Below, piece by piece: positions 1 to 5,590 of a stretch of 5,590 nucleotides of DNA. The position numbers and the translations under genes were made by a program. Every line of letters begins with the position of its first letter. Position 1 is the first letter of the stretch. This stretch comes from Pseudomonadota bacterium. Its GTDB lineage: Bacteria; Pseudomonadota; Alphaproteobacteria; Caulobacterales; Caulobacteraceae. Under the pieces are notes generated by a model. It worked only from the letters and a program-made list of their open reading frames with translations, was not told the origin of the DNA and did not search any database. Where the stretch lies: contig JAEYUE010000068.1 in the NCBI GenBank assembly GCA_023433655.1, positions 1-5,590 of the forward strand, written 5' to 3'.

Positions 1-728
1 CCGACGCGGTCGACCAGGTGGGTCGAGCCGTTCTGCATGAATTTGACCCGCTGGCCGGCCTTGAGCACGCCGTCGAAGACGCGAACCAGCAGGACGACGC
101 CGAGGTAGGGATCGTACCAGGCGTCGACCAGCATCGCCTTCAGGGGGGCGTCGGCGTCGCCCTTGGGCGGCGGCAGTCGGGTGACGATGGCCTCGAGCAC
201 GTCCTCGATGCCGAGGCCGGACTTGGCCGAACACAGGACGGCGTCGGAGGCGTCGATGCCGATGACGTCCTCGATCTGCTCGCGGACGCGGTCGGGCTCG
301 GCCGCCGGCAGGTCGATCTTGTTGAGGACCGGGACGATCTCGTGGTCGTTGTCGATGGCCTGGTAGACATTGGCCAGGGTCTGGGCCTCGACCCCCTGGC
401 TGGCGTCGACGACCAGCAGGCTGCCCTCGCAGGCGGCGAGGCTGCGCGAGACCTCATAGGCGAAGTCGACGTGCCCCGGCGTGTCCATCAGGTTGAGGAT
501 GTACTCGTGGCCATCCTTCGCCTTGTAGGCCAGGCGCACCGTCTGCGCCTTGATGGTGATCCCGCGCTCCTGCTCGATCTCCATGTTGTCGAGCACCTGC
601 TCGCGCATCTCCCGCGCCGTCAGCCCCCCGGTGAATTGGATCAACCGGTCCGACAGCGTCGACTTGCCGTGGTCAATGTGGGCCACCACACTGAAATTTC
701 GAATGCGTTCTATCGGAGGCGTCGGCAT
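1..728 (-). CDS. lepA: Elongation factor 4 (LepA), N-terminal part, runs off the left edge
   Basis: This is a ribosome-associated translational GTPase that acts in the cytoplasm. In the known family it back-translocates or remodels stalled ribosomes and helps initiation and 30S maturation. The 242 visible codons contain the whole G domain in order: P-loop AHIDHGKS at residues 16-23, the switch I region RGITI at 55-59, DTPG at 82-85, NKID at 136-139 and SAK at 167-169. Domain II begins at about residue 195 (APLKAMLVDAWYDPYLG). The full protein is normally about 600 residues, so roughly 60% lies outside the window. The start ATG (complement of 726-728) gives MPTPPIERIRNFSVVAHIDH, which aligns with known LepA N-termini plus a few extra residues. 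No Shine-Dalgarno sequence is visible; a GC hairpin directly precedes the start. The gene is divergent from the efflux operon. Its identity is secure because LepA motifs and spacing separate it from EF-G and TypA. Confidence 0.97.
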   Translation of the reverse strand, partial: MPTPPIERIRNFSVVAHIDHGKSTLSDRLIQFTGGLTAREMREQVLDNMEIEQERGITIKAQTVRLAYKAKDGHEYILNLMDTPGHVDFAYEVSRSLAACEGSLLVVDASQGVEAQTLANVYQAIDNDHEIVPVLNKIDLPAAEPDRVREQIEDVIGIDASDAVLCSAKSGLGIEDVLEAIVTRLPPPKGDADAPLKAMLVDAWYDPYLGVVLLVRVFDGVLKAGQRVKFMQNGSTHLVDRV

Positions 729-730
729 GG

Positions 731-752
731 CCGGGCCGGTAGCACGGCCCGG
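731..752 (-). repeat. Perfect inverted repeat abutting the lepA start codon
   Basis: CCGGGCCG (731-738) and CGGCCCGG (745-752) are exact reverse complements around a 6-nt loop. On the lepA strand the stem ends two bases before the ATG, where a ribosome binding site would normally lie. All eight pairs are G-C, so it would be a very stable hairpin if transcribed. It may limit lepA initiation, or it may not be in the mRNA at all if transcription starts near the ATG. GC-rich sequence yields such repeats by chance fairly often, so function is inferred. Confidence 0.5.
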
Positions 753-764
753 GCGGAACGCCAA
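738..764 (-). promoter_or_regulatory. Weak candidate lepA promoter giving a near-leaderless transcript
   Basis: On the minus strand TTGGCG (complement of 759-764) is followed after 15 bases by GCTACC (complement of 738-743). This partly resembles the Caulobacter housekeeping sigma-factor pattern TTGACG, a spacer of about 10-14, then GCTANAWC. The GCTA core matches and the rest does not. Transcription would start only a few bases before the lepA ATG, which would fit the lack of a Shine-Dalgarno sequence. The match is weak and could be chance. Confidence 0.15.
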
Positions 765-787
765 CGCGCAGAGCGTCCGGACAGGCT

Positions 788-816
788 CCGTCACCGCCAA
801 AGTGGCGGATTACAAT
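788..816 (+). promoter_or_regulatory. Candidate promoter for the efflux operon, palindrome in its spacer
   Basis: TACAAT at 811-816 matches five of six bases of the -10 consensus TATAAT. The hexamer 17 bases upstream, CCGTCA at 788-793, matches only three of six -35 bases. The perfect inverted repeat at 794-808 fills most of the spacer, a common place for a repressor operator. The minus strand over the same bases reads TGTAAT (complement of 809-814), also five of six, so the element could serve divergent transcription. The weak -35 keeps confidence low. Confidence 0.25.
794..808. repeat. Short perfect inverted repeat, possible operator
   Basis: CCGCCA (794-799) and TGGCGG (803-808) are exact reverse complements with a 3-nt centre, AAG. 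The repeat lies about midway between the divergent lepA and efflux start codons, immediately upstream of a -10-like element. RND efflux operons are frequently repressed by TetR- or MarR-type dimers that bind such sites, but those operators are usually longer and no regulator gene is in the window. Its role as an operator is inference. Confidence 0.35.
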
Positions 817-838
817 GGCGTAAGGGATGGATTCGCGT

Positions 839-867
839 TTGAGCAGAAGCCGGGGAAAGGCTATTCA
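839..867 (+). promoter_or_regulatory. Second weak candidate promoter for the efflux operon
   Basis: TTGAGC (839-844) matches four of six -35 consensus bases. It is followed after 17 bases by TATTCA (862-867), which matches only the first three -10 positions. The overlapping GCTA at 860-863 recalls the alphaproteobacterial -10 core. Transcription from here would give a leader of about 70 bases before the adaptor start codon. It is an alternative to the candidate ending at 816; neither is strong. Confidence 0.2.
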
Positions 868-934
868 ACGGCCGATGACAAAGGCGGCTGCACCGGCGGC
901 GCCTGGCGGCGCGGCTCCCCTTCCGCGCCTCATT

Positions 935-939
935 GGGGA
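935..939 (+). promoter_or_regulatory. Ribosome binding site of the adaptor gene
   Basis: GGGGA lies six bases before a GTG codon at 946. This spacing, with the lipoprotein signal peptide that begins exactly there, fixes the adaptor start. The reading frame stays open upstream to beyond 550, but that extension runs through the divergent lepA coding sequence and is not credible as protein. Confidence 0.75.
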
Positions 940-945
940 TCAGAC

Positions 946-2103
946 GTGGCGAACAGACTGCACAACACCCGGGCCGGCGCGGCCGTCCTGGCCCTGGCGC
1001 TGACCCTCGCGGCCTGCGGCGGCGAGGAGAAGGCGAAGGAGGCCGAGGCCAAGGCCGGCGCGACTGGCAGCAGCCAGACCGTGACGGTGCAGGCGGCGGC
1101 GCTGCGCAACCTGCCGCGCACGATCACGGCTTCCGGCACGATCTCGGCCTGGGAAGAAGTGCCGGTCGGGGCCGAGACCGGCGGCCTGACCGCCACCGCC
1201 GTCTATGTCGACGAGGGCCGCTACGTGCAGCAGGGCCAGCCGCTGGTCCAGCTGAACGACGCCCTGCTGCGCGCCCAGCTGCGCCAGCAGCAGGCGGCGG
1301 TGCAGACCGCCGAGGCCAACGCCGATCGTGACCAGGCGGCGCTGGACCGGGCCCAGGAACTGAAGGAGCGCGGCTTCCTCAGCCAGGCCTCGCTGGACAC
1401 GGCCCTGGCCAACAAGCGGTCGTCGGACGCCAATCTGGCGGCCGCCCGGGCGGCGCTGTCGGAGACGCAGACGCGGCTGTCGCAAGCGACCATCCGGGCG
1501 CCGGTGTCCGGGCTGGTGATCAGCCGCAGCGTGACCCGCGGCCAGATCGTCTCGCCGGGAACCGAGCTGTTCCGCATCGTGCGAGACGGCCGGCTGGAGC
1601 TGGACGCCCAGGTGCCGGAGACCGATCTGGCGCTGGTCCGGTCGGGCCAGAGCGCGGTCATCTCGTCCGACCAGGTCGGGGAGACGACCGGGACCGTCCG
1701 CATCGTCACGCCTGAAGTCGACCCGCAGACCCGGCTGGGCGTGGCGCGCATCTCTCTGGCCGGCGGCGGCGGTTTCCGGCCCGGCATGTTCGCCCGCGCG
1801 CGCATCGATGCGGGGGCCAACCCGTCAGTGACCGTGCCGACGGCGGCGGTGTTGTACCGCGAGAACCGGCCGGGCGTTTACATTCTCGACAGCCAGAGCC
1901 GGGCGCGCTTCCGGCCCGTGGTCATCCAGGCGCGTTCGCGGGAATGGACCGCGGTCGACGGCGTCCAGGCCGGAGCGCGGGTCATCGTGCGGGGCGCCGG
2001 TTTCCTCGGCGAAGGCGACCGGGTGCGGGTCGCGGCCGCAGCCCCTGCCCGCGCCCCCGCGGCGGCGCCCGTCGCCGCCAAGTCGGGCCAGGCCGCCCGA
2101 TGA
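946..2103 (+). CDS. RND efflux periplasmic adaptor (membrane fusion protein), lipoprotein
   Basis: This 385-residue adaptor would link an inner-membrane RND transporter to an outer-membrane channel. Translation starts at GTG. Residues 1-23 are a lipoprotein signal peptide with lipobox LAAC and acylated C24, followed by a charged Lys/Glu/Ala linker to about 40. Then come the first lipoyl half (EGRYVQQGQPLVQL, 90-103), an Ala/Gln-rich alpha-helical hairpin (about 106-180), the second lipoyl half (ATIRAPVSGLVISRSVTRGQ, 181-200), the beta-barrel domain (about 215-290, including FRPGMFARARI) and the membrane-proximal domain (about 295-363). The last 23 residues are an Ala/Pro-rich tail. Length and domain order fit the HlyD/AcrA family. 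The stop overlaps the transporter start as ATGA, so the two genes are almost certainly co-transcribed and translationally coupled. The substrate is unknown and no specific gene name is justified. Confidence 0.95.
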   Translation: MANRLHNTRAGAAVLALALTLAACGGEEKAKEAEAKAGATGSSQTVTVQAAALRNLPRTITASGTISAWEEVPVGAETGGLTATAVYVDEGRYVQQGQPLVQLNDALLRAQLRQQQAAVQTAEANADRDQAALDRAQELKERGFLSQASLDTALANKRSSDANLAAARAALSETQTRLSQATIRAPVSGLVISRSVTRGQIVSPGTELFRIVRDGRLELDAQVPETDLALVRSGQSAVISSDQVGETTGTVRIVTPEVDPQTRLGVARISLAGGGGFRPGMFARARIDAGANPSVTVPTAAVLYRENRPGVYILDSQSRARFRPVVIQARSREWTAVDGVQAGARVIVRGAGFLGEGDRVRVAAAAPARAPAAAPVAAKSGQAAR

Positions 2104-5100
2104 ACCAGATTTCCGCCTGGTCCATCCGGAACCCGATTCCGGTCATCCTGCTGTTCATCGTCCTGACGGTCGCGGGGATCGTCGGGTTCAACTCGATGCG
2201 GATCAACAACAATCCGGACGTCGAGTTTCCGCTGATCTATGTCGGCGCCGGACGGCCGGGGGCCGCGCCGAGCGAGCTGGAGACCCAGGTCACGCGGCTG
2301 ATCGAGGACGCCGTCGCCGGCCTCGGCGGCGTGCGCCACATGGATTCGACGGTCAGCGACGGCTACTCGACCACGATCATCGAGTTCGAGCTGGGCACCG
2401 ACGTCGAGCGGGCCACCAACGACGTGCGCAACGCCATGGCCGGGCTGCGCGGCGACCTGCCCCAGGACATGCAGGAGCCGACGGTCCAGCGCATCGACAT
2501 CACCGGCGACAGCCTGATCACCTATGTGGTGCGCTCGCCGTCGATGAGCCCGGAGCAGCTGAGCTGGTTCGTCGACAACGACGTCAGCCGGGCCCTGCTG
2601 GCCATTCCCGGCGTCGGCGAGGTCAACCGCCAGGGCGGCGTCGACCGCGAGATCCGGGTCGAGATCGACCCCGACCGCCTGGCCGCCCTCGGCGTGACTG
2701 CGGCGCAGGTCAGCCAGGCCCTGGTGTCGGCCAACAGCGACCTGCCCGGCGGCCGGGTCACCGTCGCCGGGTCCGAGCGGGCCATCCGCATCCCCGGCGC
2801 GGCCGGATCGCTGGAAGAGCTGCGCGAGACGCGCATCCCGCTGGGCAACGGCGGCAGCGTGCGGCTGGGCGATCTGGGCCGGGTCGAGGACGCCTGGACC
2901 GAGCCCCGGGCCATGGCCCGTCACAACGGCCAGCAGGTGGTCACCTTCAGCATGCTGCGCTCGCGCGAGGCCAGCGAGGTCAAGGTCGCCGACCGCGTGC
3001 GCGAGGTCGTGGCGGAGATGGACGAGAGCCATCCCCAGCTCGAGATCGAGCAGATCACCGCCAATGTCGAATACATCGAGGAGAGCTACCTCGCCTCTAT
3101 CGAGGCGCTGCTGATCGGGGCGGCGCTGGCCGTGCTGGTGGTGTTCGTCTTCCTCAGGGACATCCGCGCCACGATCATCGCGGCCGTGGCCCTGCCGTTG
3201 TCGCTGATCCCGACGTTCGCCGTGCTGTCGGCGACCGGGCAGTCGCTGAACGGGGTGACGCTGCTGGCCCTGTCGCTGACCATCGGCATCCTCGTCGACG
3301 ACGCCATCGTCGAGATCGAGAACATCGTCCGGCACATGCGGGGCGGCAAGTCGCCCTATGACGCGGCGATCGAGGCGGCGGACGAGATCGGCCTGGCGGT
3401 GGTGGCGACGACCTCGACCATCATCGCCGTGTTCGCCCCCGTCGGCTTCATGCCAGGCATCATCGGCCAGTTCTTCATCGCCTTCGCCCTGGCGGCGTGC
3501 GTGGCGGTGTTCTTCTCGCTGGTCGTGGCGCGGATGCTGACGCCGCTGATGGGCGCCTATCTGCTGCGCCATTCAGACAAGCACCACGACGCCGATCCGT
3601 TCTGGATGGGCCCCTATCTGCGCGCCCTGAAGGTGTCCCTGCGCCACCGCTGGATCGTTCTGGCCTCGGGCATCGCCATCTTCATCGGGTCGATCTTCCT
3701 CGGCATGCAGGTGCCGGCCGAGCCCTTCCCCGCCGGCGACCAGGGCCGGGCCTCGTTCAGCGTCGAACTGCCGCCGGGCGCCACCCTGCAGGAGACGGAC
3801 GCCATCGTGCAGCAGATGACCGAGGTGCTGTCGCAGCGGCCGGAGGTCGAGTCCGTCTATGGTTCGATCGACGTCGCCGAGGCCACGGTGACAGCTGACC
3901 TCGTCGACAAGGGCGACCGCCAGATGAGCCAGCAGGCCTTCGTGCGGATGATGGTCGACCAGTTCCGCGACGTCCCGGGCGCCCGCATCGGGGCCGGCGG
4001 CGGGGGCGGCGGCGGCCCGGGGGACGGGACCAAATTCAGCCTGTCGCTGCTGAGCGACAACGGCCCCGCGCTCGAGTCCGCGACCCGGGCGGTCGAGGCC
4101 GAGATGCGCGACGTCCCCGGCCTGGCCAATGTCGTCAACACCGCCTCGATCGCGCGCCCCGAGATTCTGGTCACCCCCAAACCGGATCAGGCGGCCCTTA
4201 TGGGCGTCTCGACCGGGGCCATCTCGCAGACCGTGCGGGTGGCGACCCTGGGCGACGTCGAGCAGAACCTGCCGAAATACAACCTCGGCGACCGCCAGAT
4301 TCCGATCCGGCTGATGCTCAGCGAAGAGGCGCGGCAGGACCTGTCGGTGGTCGAGAACCTGCGCGTGCCGACGGCGGGCGGCGCCTCGGTGCCGCTGGGC
4401 GCCGTGGCCGACATCTCGTTCGGGGCGGGGCCGTCGGAGATCACCCGCCGAGACCGCTCGCGCGTCGCGACCATCACCGCCGAGCTGGAGGGCATCACAG
4501 TCGGCGAGGCCGCCGAGCGTGTGCGGGCGCTGGAGCCGGTGAAGAACCTGCCCGAGGGCGTGCGCGAGGTGCCGTCGGGGGATGCGGAATTCCTGGCCGA
4601 GATGGTGTCGGGCTTCGCTATCGCCTTCGGCTCGGGCCTGCTGCTGATGTACGCGGTGCTGGTGCTGCTGTTCAAAAGCTTCGCCTATCCGATCACCATC
4701 ATGGCGGCCCTGCCGCTGGCCATCGGCGGGGCCTTCGTCGGCCTGCTGCTGATGGGATCCAGCTTCTCGATCTCGTCGCTGATCGGGGTGCTGATGCTGA
4801 TGGGCATCGCGGCCAAGAACTCGATCCTGCTGGTCGACTATGTGATCATGGCCCGCAAGGGCGGGATGACGCGGCGCGAGGCGCTGCTGGACGCCGCCCA
4901 CAAGCGGGCGCGGCCGATCCTGATGACCACCGTGGCCATGGGCGCCGGCATGTTGCCGATCGCCCTGGGATGGGGAGCCGATGTCGAGTTCCGGCAGCCG
5001 ATGGCCATCGCCGTGATCGGCGGCCTGATCACCTCGACCTTCCTGTCGCTGCTGTACATCCCGGCGATCTTCACCATCGTCGACGACATCGCCGGCTTCT

Positions 5101-5183
5101 TCGTCCGGCGGCTGCACAAGATGTTCGAGCAGCAGAAGCACACGCCGGCGCGGCCGCAACCCAAGCCGGCGGAGGCGGAGTAG
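2100..5183 (+). CDS. RND multidrug-type efflux transporter, HAE1 family inner-membrane pump
   Basis: This 1027-residue protein is full length for the AcrB-like family, a trimeric proton antiporter that passes substrates from the periplasm or inner membrane to an outer-membrane channel. TM1 is at about residues 12-30. The first periplasmic loop includes NNNPDVEFPLI and IPGVGEVNRQGG. TM2 starts near 338, and TM4 carries GILVDDAIVEIEN with D400 and D401, the counterparts of AcrB D407/D408. TM7 is near 518-536, a second periplasmic loop follows, and TM8 starts near 836. K906 in GIAAKNSILLVDY corresponds to AcrB K940, so the proton relay is intact. The paired Asp in TM4 favours HAE1 over heavy-metal (CzcA-type) pumps. 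Start ATG overlaps the adaptor stop; only a weak AGG (2090-2092) precedes it, consistent with coupling. A seven-glycine run (633-639) sits in the second periplasmic loop. No outer-membrane channel gene follows. Substrate range cannot be read from sequence. Confidence 0.97.
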   Translation: MNQISAWSIRNPIPVILLFIVLTVAGIVGFNSMRINNNPDVEFPLIYVGAGRPGAAPSELETQVTRLIEDAVAGLGGVRHMDSTVSDGYSTTIIEFELGTDVERATNDVRNAMAGLRGDLPQDMQEPTVQRIDITGDSLITYVVRSPSMSPEQLSWFVDNDVSRALLAIPGVGEVNRQGGVDREIRVEIDPDRLAALGVTAAQVSQALVSANSDLPGGRVTVAGSERAIRIPGAAGSLEELRETRIPLGNGGSVRLGDLGRVEDAWTEPRAMARHNGQQVVTFSMLRSREASEVKVADRVREVVAEMDESHPQLEIEQITANVEYIEESYLASIEALLIGAALAVLVVFVFLRDIRATIIAAVALPLSLIPTFAVLSATGQSLNGVTLLALSLTIGILVDDAIVEIENIVRHMRGGKSPYDAAIEAADEIGLAVVATTSTIIAVFAPVGFMPGIIGQFFIAFALAACVAVFFSLVVARMLTPLMGAYLLRHSDKHHDADPFWMGPYLRALKVSLRHRWIVLASGIAIFIGSIFLGMQVPAEPFPAGDQGRASFSVELPPGATLQETDAIVQQMTEVLSQRPEVESVYGSIDVAEATVTADLVDKGDRQMSQQAFVRMMVDQFRDVPGARIGAGGGGGGGPGDGTKFSLSLLSDNGPALESATRAVEAEMRDVPGLANVVNTASIARPEILVTPKPDQAALMGVSTGAISQTVRVATLGDVEQNLPKYNLGDRQIPIRLMLSEEARQDLSVVENLRVPTAGGASVPLGAVADISFGAGPSEITRRDRSRVATITAELEGITVGEAAERVRALEPVKNLPEGVREVPSGDAEFLAEMVSGFAIAFGSGLLLMYAVLVLLFKSFAYPITIMAALPLAIGGAFVGLLLMGSSFSISSLIGVLMLMGIAAKNSILLVDYVIMARKGGMTRREALLDAAHKRARPILMTTVAMGAGMLPIALGWGADVEFRQPMAIAVIGGLITSTFLSLLYIPAIFTIVDDIAGFFVRRLHKMFEQQKHTPARPQPKPAEAE

Positions 5184-5327
5184 GAACTCGCGGATCCCTT
5201 TTCGGCCAAGCGCGCGCAACCCATGGTAATTTCGCAACGCTCGCGGAATGATCGCGGTGGACGTGAATCTGGCAGATGACTCTCGTCGTCTCCCGATGTT
5301 ACGGCCAAGGTTGTTGAAGCTCGATTT

Positions 5328-5334
5328 GGGGGAG
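5328..5334 (+). promoter_or_regulatory. Strong ribosome binding site of the small membrane protein gene
   Basis: GGGGGAG lies six bases before GTG at 5341. It is the best Shine-Dalgarno sequence in the window. It selects GTG over the in-frame ATGs at 5248 and 5296, and the protein that begins there has a proper signal peptide. Confidence 0.8.
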
Positions 5335-5340
5335 CACTCC

Positions 5341-5565
5341 GTGAAGAAGACGATTGCCGCTGTAACGGCGGGACTGCTGCTGGTCGCTGGTCAGGCTGCG
5401 GCCGCCAACGGCCAGGCCACTGCCCGGGTCGGCGACCGAGTCGGCGCCGGTTCGGATAGCGCCAGCGAGTTCGCCGGCGTTCCGCTGCCGATCCTGATCA
5501 TCGGAGCCGCCGTGGTCATCGCCGGCGTGGTCGCGGTTACGGACGACGACGGCGAAAGCGACTGA
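5341..5565 (+). CDS. Small secreted or membrane protein of unknown function, 74 residues
   Basis: I do not recognise a named family. Starting at GTG, residues 1-21 form a signal peptide: MKKT, a hydrophobic core GLLLVAG, then AAA with likely cleavage around residues 20-22. Residues 22-47 are polar and rich in Gly, Ala and Ser (RVGDRVGAGSDSASEFAG). Residues 48-66 are a second hydrophobic stretch (PLPILIIGAAVVIAGVVAV) with no internal charge, long enough to span the membrane. The protein ends in acidic TDDDGESD. If the signal is cleaved, a tiny single-span protein of about 53 residues would remain. From memory, small proteins with a signal, one span and a DDD-type tail recur in Sphingomonas-like and Caulobacter-like genomes without assigned function. 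It lies 157 bases after the pump gene with its own strong ribosome site, so membership in the pump operon is uncertain. Evidence for a real gene is good; any function is unknown. Confidence 0.8.
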   Translation: MKKTIAAVTAGLLLVAGQAAAANGQATARVGDRVGAGSDSASEFAGVPLPILIIGAAVVIAGVVAVTDDDGESD

Positions 5566-5566
5566 C

Positions 5567-5580
5567 GTCCCTGACGGGAC
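5567..5580 (+). terminator. Possible hairpin after the small gene, no T-tract seen
   Basis: GTCCC (5567-5571) and GGGAC (5576-5580) pair perfectly around loop TGAC, starting two bases after the stop codon. The stem is short and no run of T follows before the window ends at 5590, so it could be part of a longer termination region or chance. Confidence 0.25.
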
Positions 5581-5590
5581 AGTGAAAGCC

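Noticed and set aside
18..842. Plus-strand open frame of 274 codons overlapping lepA
   Set aside because: It is antisense to a well-conserved LepA G domain. Its product is Asp/Val/Gly/Arg-rich with no motif.
899..912. Hairpin GCGCC-TGGC-GGCGC upstream of the adaptor
   Set aside because: It is a short stem in extremely GC-rich DNA with several alternative pairings nearby. Nothing distinguishes it from background.
550..945. N-terminal extension of the adaptor to an ATG at 550
   Set aside because: It would overlap the 5' part of lepA antisense and precede the lipoprotein signal peptide. The GTG at 946 has a good ribosome site and a proper signal.
1944..2099. N-terminal extension of the pump to an ATG at 1944
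   Set aside because: The extension is Arg/Gly/Pro-rich sequence inside the adaptor gene. The ATG at 2100 gives the typical RND N-terminus just before TM1.
1878..3572. Long open frame of 564 codons on the minus strand, antisense to the adaptor and pump
   Set aside because: It is a GC-bias shadow. Its product is dominated by His, Arg, Asp, Gln and Gly with no domain or membrane pattern, and it lies opposite a clear RND pump with intact motifs.
2100..5183. Heavy-metal (CzcA-type) or protein-export (SecDF-type) RND identity for the pump
   Set aside because: TM4 carries the paired Asp motif VDDAIVEIEN and TM10 the Lys typical of HAE1 drug pumps. Length and two large periplasmic loops also fit HAE1.
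3573..5237. Long open frame of 554 codons on the minus strand, antisense to the second half of the pump
   Set aside because: It is in the same antisense frame and has the same composition as the preceding one; they are one shadow interrupted by a stop. There is no recognisable fold.
5248..5340. N-terminal extension of the small protein to ATG at 5248 or 5296
   Set aside because: It would bury the signal peptide internally, and neither start has a ribosome site as good as GGGGGAG before 5341.
5184..5340. Terminator or regulatory RNA between the pump and the small gene
   Set aside because: I found no stable stem followed by T. There is only an 8-bp direct repeat, CTCGCGGA (5187-5194 and 5240-5247), and a 4-bp stem in ATCTGGCAGAT, both plausible by chance.

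Overview
This window holds one end of a translation GTPase gene, a two-gene RND efflux operon and a small membrane protein gene. The DNA is very GC-rich with strong G/C preference at third codon positions. The LepA sequence resembles those I recall from Caulobacterales, so an alphaproteobacterium such as Brevundimonas or Caulobacter is the most likely source. That assignment is inferred from sequence character and recall, not from a search.

Layout. Bases 1-728 (minus strand) are the N-terminal 242 codons of lepA (elongation factor 4), running off the left edge. Bases 729-945 are a divergent intergenic region with two perfect inverted repeats and weak promoter-like elements. Bases 946-2103 (plus) encode a lipid-anchored periplasmic adaptor (membrane fusion protein) of an RND pump. 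Bases 2100-5183 (plus) encode the HAE1-type RND inner-membrane transporter, overlapping the adaptor gene by ATGA. Bases 5184-5340 are a non-coding gap with no clear terminator. Bases 5341-5565 (plus) encode a 74-residue protein of unknown function with a signal peptide and one further hydrophobic segment. The window ends in a short hairpin.

How the genes work together. The adaptor and transporter should form the inner-membrane and periplasmic parts of a proton-driven tripartite exporter. No outer-membrane channel and no regulator gene lie in the window, so the channel is probably encoded elsewhere, and the substrate cannot be read from sequence. lepA is a housekeeping neighbour with no evident functional link. 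I found no defence system, mobile element, CRISPR array, tRNA or rRNA. The region looks like ordinary chromosomal content; the small membrane protein and the structured lepA start are its least explained parts.
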